From HGM04593 sp045636125 (GTDB lineage Bacteria > Bacteroidota > Bacteroidia > Bacteroidales > Bacteroidaceae): 64,000 nt of DNA. A model generated the notes under the pieces. It was not told where the DNA came from and ran no database searches. It saw only the letters and a program-made list of their open reading frames with translations. Both the position numbers and the translations under genes were made by a program. Shown here piece after piece: positions 62,154-64,000 of this stretch (positions are counted from its first letter, which is position 1; each line of letters begins with the position of its first letter). The stretch lies in the NCBI GenBank assembly GCA_045636125.1, contig JAZTWX010000025.1, positions 50,104 to 114,103 on the forward strand, given 5' to 3'.

Positions 62154-63796
62154 AAAGGATTATATTCGCACTTGCACTTGTGGCAGCCACACAACTGCAG
62201 GCACAGACACTGTTTGTGAACAACAGCAACGGCACACACCGCGCTGTAAACACCGCCGATGTGAAGCAAATGACATTCGACGAGGCGGCACACATTGTAA
62301 ACATTGCAATGAACGACGGCACAAACAACAGCTTTTTCACCGAGAAGGTCGACAGCATTTCGCCCTGCAGCAACGGCACGGAGCTCGCATACGAAGAGTT
62401 CGGAGGCATCACATTCGACGCTGCCGACGCAACCTCTTTCAATGAGATAACCGAGACAATCATCACCGACGAGCTTATTGACGAATCGGGCGACTTTGTA
62501 GAGAATTACAGCACCTCAAAGGTAATCACAATCACATTCAGTGAGACTGGAGTAAAATACACAAGCCTGCCTGGCAACGTTACCTGTACCGTGAGCAACA
62601 ACACCCACCTTGTAATAAATTCCACAATTTCAAAGGCGGGATATATTGTAAAGGGTAGTTGCAGCAACGGTTCACTGAAGATTTACAGCACAAAGAAATT
62701 CCAGATAAAGACCGACGGCCTGAACCTTACAAACCCCACCGGCCCCGCTATCAATATTCAGAGCGGCAAGACCGTCTATTTCACACTCGGAGCAAGAGAA
62801 ACCACTCTTTGCGACGGTGAGAAATACGCTGCACCCGCATTGAACGCCGACGGTACAGAGGAGGACCAGAAGGGAACAATCTTCAGCGAAGGACAGTTGA
62901 TATTCAACGGCACAGGCACGCTCAACGTAACATCAAAAGGCGGGCACGCAATATGCAGCGACGACTACATACGCGTGCGTAGCGGCAACATAAACATTTT
63001 GTCGGCAGCAAAGGATGGTTTCCACACAAACGACCTTTTCCGCGTGGGACGCACCGCCAGCGCATCGCCCACAATAACCATTAACGCAGGTAGCGACGGC
63101 GTCGACTGCGGCAAAGGCTATGTGCTTATTGAGGCCGGCAAGATTGATATTACCAGCGGCGGCGAGGCATTCAACGTTTCAAGCGACGAGAAACCCGAAG
63201 AAGCAAAATTCACCATAAACGGCGGTTTTATAAAAGCAGCCACCACCGGCGAGAAGGCTGCCGTTGTGAAGACAAGCAACAACTTTACACAAGGCGGTGG
63301 CATTATACAGGGCACAGTGAAAGGCGGCGGTTCAAAGATAATCAACTGCGACGGCAACATTCACATAACAGCCGGCAAGCTCACTGCCACAGCGCAAGGC
63401 TCGTTGAGCAGCGACACAACCACAGCCGGAGGTTTCAAGAGCGAGGGCAACACCACCATCGACGGCGGAGAGATTACCATTGACTGTACAGGTGAGGGTT
63501 CAAAAGGCTTCAACTGCAACGGCACACTCAGAATAAACGGCGGAAGGATTGCATTGCTTGCCACTGCGCAGAATTTCGAGAGAGAGGGTTACGACCGCAA
63601 GACACGCGCAATTACAACTGTGGGCCTTGACATAAACGGCGGAAAGGTATACACAAAAGCCTACGACCACGCAATCAATGCCGAAAGTTTCAACTTAAAC
63701 AACGGCGAGGTGCAGGCCATAAGTACAAGCACCACCGGCACTGCCGGCACGCTCACACAAAAAGGCGGTTGGTTGCTTACAAAAGATGCTGAATAA
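62150..63796 (+). CDS. Secreted carbohydrate-binding (Cthe_2159-like) beta-helix protein
   Basis: The 548-aa product has a signal peptide (about 18 residues, ending LQAQ) and an N-terminal module like that of the preceding protein. From about residue 100 there is a long beta-helix of Gly- and Asn-rich turns with repeats of the form (I)xINGG(x)I (for example FTINGGFIKA, TTIDGGEITIDC, LRINGGRIALL, LDINGGKVYT). This is the pattern of the Cthe_2159-type carbohydrate-binding domain, related to pectate lyases but without catalytic residues. Members bind cellulose or polygalacturonate. No T9SS tail is seen. It is the last gene of the VTC operon and ends before an insertion sequence. Confidence 0.8.
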   Translation: MKRIIFALALVAATQLQAQTLFVNNSNGTHRAVNTADVKQMTFDEAAHIVNIAMNDGTNNSFFTEKVDSISPCSNGTELAYEEFGGITFDAADATSFNEITETIITDELIDESGDFVENYSTSKVITITFSETGVKYTSLPGNVTCTVSNNTHLVINSTISKAGYIVKGSCSNGSLKIYSTKKFQIKTDGLNLTNPTGPAINIQSGKTVYFTLGARETTLCDGEKYAAPALNADGTEEDQKGTIFSEGQLIFNGTGTLNVTSKGGHAICSDDYIRVRSGNINILSAAKDGFHTNDLFRVGRTASASPTITINAGSDGVDCGKGYVLIEAGKIDITSGGEAFNVSSDEKPEEAKFTINGGFIKAATTGEKAAVVKTSNNFTQGGGIIQGTVKGGGSKIINCDGNIHITAGKLTATAQGSLSSDTTTAGGFKSEGNTTIDGGEITIDCTGEGSKGFNCNGTLRINGGRIALLATAQNFEREGYDRKTRAITTVGLDINGGKVYTKAYDHAINAESFNLNNGEVQAISTSTTGTAGTLTQKGGWLLTKDAE

Positions 63797-63837
63797 ACAA
63801 TCCTTTCAAGGCACTACAAACAAAAAAGAGGAGCATT

Positions 63838-64000
63838 TGAAGTGAACCCCAAAGTTTGGCAAAAAACTTTGGGGTTTATTTTATGCGTAAGAAACACGAC
63901 TATTCAGCATTGCTTAAATATATGCATATGCTTGAAGATGGTTATTCCATCAATTACATTCGCACTAATTACGGCATTAGTGCAGAACAGTTGTCTAAAC
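63838..64000 (+). mobile_element. Left end of an IS3-like insertion sequence
   Basis: The boundary at 63838 carries TGAAGTGAACCCCAAAGT, the form of IS3-group terminal inverted repeats. It is followed by an inverted repeat AACCCCAAAGTTT with its complement (63845-63875) and a transposase gene. The element continues beyond the window, so the right end and target duplication are not visible. Confidence 0.7.
63883..64000 (+). CDS. IS3-like transposase helix-turn-helix protein (OrfA), N-terminal part
   Basis: Thirty-nine codons are visible before the window edge. The product begins MRKKHDYSALLKYMHMLEDGYSI and continues into a helix-turn-helix with NYIRTNYGISAEQLSK, the form of IS3-family OrfA DNA-binding proteins. 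In this family OrfA and OrfB are joined by programmed frameshifting to give the transposase; OrfB would lie to the right of the window. It starts 8 bases after the terminal hairpin. The family is assigned by the pattern; subgroup cannot be determined. Confidence 0.7.
   Translation, partial: MRKKHDYSALLKYMHMLEDGYSINYIRTNYGISAEQLSK

Noticed and set aside
1..64000. CRISPR array, rRNA operon, prophage or integrative element in the window
   Set aside because: No regularly spaced short repeats, rRNA segments, phage structural genes or integrase were seen; the only mobile DNA is the insertion sequence at the right edge.

Overview
The window is chromosomal DNA of a member of the order Bacteroidales (phylum Bacteroidota). 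Several independent signs agree. Upstream regions repeatedly carry the Bacteroidota -7 element TAnnTTTG, and ribosome-binding regions are A-rich rather than Shine-Dalgarno-like. Type IX secretion (T9SS) parts are present (PorQ-like, a DUF5103 plug protein, two proteins with sorting-type C-terminal tails). The set also includes an N-succinylornithine carbamoyltransferase, a C10 peptidase joined to BspA-type leucine-rich repeats, DUF3332, DUF349, DUF1460, DUF4956 and DUF5103 genes, and the gene order porQ-cmk-ispH-pfkA. The genus cannot be fixed from sequence alone. No rRNA, CRISPR array or prophage is visible. There is one tRNA, and an IS3-like element is entered at the right edge.

Layout. 0-9 kb: end of a polyprenyl synthetase, a TonB protein, the operon porQ-cmk-ispH-pfkA, convergent meaB plus 5-formyl-THF cyclo-ligase, then dnaK behind an excellent sigma-54-type -24/-12 promoter. 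9-24 kb: polysaccharide flippase, DUF3332 lipoprotein, pepD, a UPF0104 membrane protein, ksgA-mgtE, a DUF349 protein, a small beta-barrel protein preceded by a strongly structured candidate non-coding RNA, then the leftward run SLC13 permease - sigma-54 activator - lptE - TPR-like protein - secG. 24-33 kb: tamB (apparently starting at ATT), argF', a TauE/SafE permease, and a BlaI-type repressor with an M56 peptidase/TonB fusion behind three palindromic operators. 33-35 kb: an AT-rich islet with a two-gene unit resembling an effector plus periplasmic partner. 35-53 kb: rarA, fhs, a C10 protease, glnS, a TPR protein, manC, a WecA-like transferase, a T9SS plug protein, a DUF1460 amidase-like protein, an OmpA lipoprotein, proS, and an LpxL-type acyltransferase. 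53-64 kb: tRNA-Arg(CCG), asnA, ung, lptD, an HD protein, and a five-gene operon: VTC polyphosphate polymerase, DUF4956 membrane protein, DUF2490 barrel, small T9SS-tailed protein, Cthe_2159-like carbohydrate-binding protein.

How the genes work together. Much of the window builds the cell envelope: LptD and LptE (LPS export), an LpxL-type acyltransferase, TamB, SecG, flippase, WecA-like transferase, ManC, and TonB. The rest is housekeeping: one-carbon metabolism, aminoacyl-tRNA synthetases, isoprenoid synthesis, heat shock and DNA repair.

Most noteworthy: (1) a 65-bp promoter module repeated four times with exactly conserved length, in front of unrelated genes; (2) the VTC/DUF4956/DUF2490/carbohydrate-binding operon, which carries one of those modules; (3) a roughly 210-nt structured RNA with its own terminator and mutually exclusive pairings; (4) the 33.3-34.6 kb pair; (5) the BlaI operators with a peptidase-TonB-plug-TonB fusion; (6) the sigma-54 promoter of dnaK.
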